This document shows, piece by piece, positions 4,312-5,181 of a DNA stretch of 5,181 bases. The position numbers were made by a program, and so were the translations under genes. Origin of the DNA: Candidatus Latescibacterota bacterium. GTDB lineage: Bacteria > Latescibacterota > UBA2968 > GCA-2709665. The notes under the pieces were generated by a model. That model was not told where the DNA came from. It made no database searches and saw only the letters and a program-made list of their open reading frames with translations. The DNA lies in assembly GCA_030746455.1 (NCBI GenBank), contig JASLMQ010000863.1, positions 1 to 5,181 on the forward strand, in the 5' to 3' direction. The number at the start of each line of letters is the position of its first letter. Within the stretch, counting starts at the first letter, position 1.

Positions 4312-4806
4312 GTGAAAGCCAGACCCGCCAAAGGCCACCTGACGGATATCGTCCGCGACATCGTCGGTGATATCCCCGAGATTCTGCTCGCCTACCTTTT
4401 CGGCTCGCGCGTCCGCGGAGACGCAGGCCCCCTGAGCGACTTCGATTTCGGGGTCCTCTTCGAACGCGTGCCCGAGCGCGAGGAGCTTCGCGCCCGGTTG
4501 GGATCGACCTTGGCGGCGGCGCTGGACACCGATCGCATCGACGTCGTCTCTCTCAACGACGCGGCCGTCGAGCTGGCCTATGGGGTCATCTCAGAGGGCG
4601 AAGTCCTGTACGAGCACGACGTCGAGACCAGAGTGGAATACGAGGCCGGTACGATGAGCCGCTATTATGACTGCCTGCCGGTTCTTCGGTCGCAACGCCG
4701 GGACATTCTGCGGGGAGGGGATCATGCCGCCAGAGTTCAGCGGAATCGGGAGGCGCTTGGACGAACTGAGCGAACGCTTGAGCAGATTAGGGACGCTCAG
4801 GGATAG
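4312..4806 (+). CDS. mntA: MntA-type adenylyltransferase antitoxin (type VII TA)
   Basis: This protein is 164 aa from GTG 4312. AGGA at 4298-4301 and the promoter position support this start over GTG 4270, which would leave a leader of under 10 nt. Residues 28-48 hold the minimal nucleotidyltransferase motif YLFGSRVRG then PLSDFDFGV: Gly31-Ser32, Arg35-Gly36 and the metal ligands Asp43 and Asp45. A third carboxylate is likely Asp77 in RIDVV. In the family, MntA transfers AMP to a Tyr in the RX4HXY motif of HepT and so switches off its RNase activity. The segment MSRYYDCLPVLRSQRRDILRG and the charged helical tail (about 125-164) follow. The last 27 codons overlap hepT in another frame, far more than the few bases usual for such pairs. 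Confidence 0.9.
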   Translation: MKARPAKGHLTDIVRDIVGDIPEILLAYLFGSRVRGDAGPLSDFDFGVLFERVPEREELRARLGSTLAAALDTDRIDVVSLNDAAVELAYGVISEGEVLYEHDVETRVEYEAGTMSRYYDCLPVLRSQRRDILRGGDHAARVQRNREALGRTERTLEQIRDAQG

Positions 4807-5161
4807 GGCGCGCAGCGAGTTCGACCAGGATCCCTTCCTGAGGGACATTGCGGAGAGGAATCTGGAGGTCGCGGCTCAGTGCTGCATCGACATCTGTAAC
4901 AAGATCATCTCTCGAGAGCAAGCACGGAAGCCGGCCGATGCCCACGATGCCATCGTGTGTATGGCGGAACTCGGAGTGCTCGAACCGCAGTTTGCCCGTG
5001 GCCTGGCACCCATCGCAGGCTTCCGCAACATCCTCGTGCACGGGTATGTGAGCATCGACTGGGATGCCGTGTACGAGCATCTTCAGGGCCTTGACGATCT
5101 GGTTGCTTTCTCCGAGGCGGTGAAGCGCTGGCTCAGAGACAGGCAGGGAACTGATCCATAG
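4724..5161 (+). CDS. hepT: HepT-type HEPN ribonuclease toxin (type VII TA)
   Basis: This 145-aa protein starts at the ATG at 4724-4726. GGAGG (4714-4718) has a 5-nt spacer; the longer frame from 4667 lacks such a site. It has the all-helical HEPN/HepT layout: an N-terminal charged helix (RRLDELSERLSRLGTLRD, 10-27), then DPFLRDIAERNLEVAAQCCIDICNKI (36-61), and FRNILVHGYVSID at 100-112. Arg101, His106 and Tyr108 form the RX4HXY motif: Arg and His are the RNase residues and Tyr is the site that MntA AMPylates. HEPN RNases of this family cleave RNA as dimers. The gene begins inside mntA (83-nt overlap) and shares its promoter. Length is normal, and no terminator is visible before the window ends. 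Confidence 0.93.
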   Translation: MPPEFSGIGRRLDELSERLSRLGTLRDRARSEFDQDPFLRDIAERNLEVAAQCCIDICNKIISREQARKPADAHDAIVCMAELGVLEPQFARGLAPIAGFRNILVHGYVSIDWDAVYEHLQGLDDLVAFSEAVKRWLRDRQGTDP

Positions 5162-5181
5162 AGCCCGCTTGGCGCCGCGGC

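Overview
This window is from a GC-rich bacterial chromosome. It has Shine-Dalgarno-led genes, ATG and GTG starts, and three well-formed sigma70-type promoters. It carries no rRNA, tRNA or housekeeping gene that would fix the taxonomy. The density of toxin-antitoxin (TA) type genes, the long repeat-filled spacers and the small overlapping gene pairs mark it as an accessory, TA-rich region. I cannot name the host phylum.

Layout, left to right. (1) At 1-755 on the + strand is the end of a possible upstream gene. It is followed by an acidic 82-aa protein and a retropepsin-like aspartic protease whose genes overlap by ATGA. A strong intrinsic terminator lies at 879-908. (2) At 909-1591 there is no gene, but there are two repeat copies, here called A1 and B1, with strong hairpins. 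(3) At 1592-2312 on the - strand is a MazF endoribonuclease toxin behind a ribbon-helix-helix antitoxin, with a near-consensus promoter and a dyad operator over its -35 box. (4) At 2313-2928 are second copies B2 and A2, in the same orientation but mirrored order, followed by a pyrimidine-rich low-complexity tract. (5) At 2929-4001 on the + strand is a promoter, an AbiEii-like nucleotidyltransferase, and an unrecognised 104-aa protein overlapping it by ATGA. (6) At 4002-4225 is a second copy of the pyrimidine tract. (7) At 4226-5161 on the + strand is a promoter and an MntA/HepT (type VII TA) pair whose genes overlap by 83 nt.

The genes do not form one pathway. They are at least two recognisable TA modules (MazF/RHH and MntA/HepT), one probable TA-like module with an unusual partner (AbiEii-like plus the 104-aa protein), and a protease pair of unknown role. 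The most unusual features are the A-B-[mazF module]-B-A repeat layout, the non-canonical AbiEii partner, and the pyrimidine tract repeated just upstream of two of the three TA promoters.
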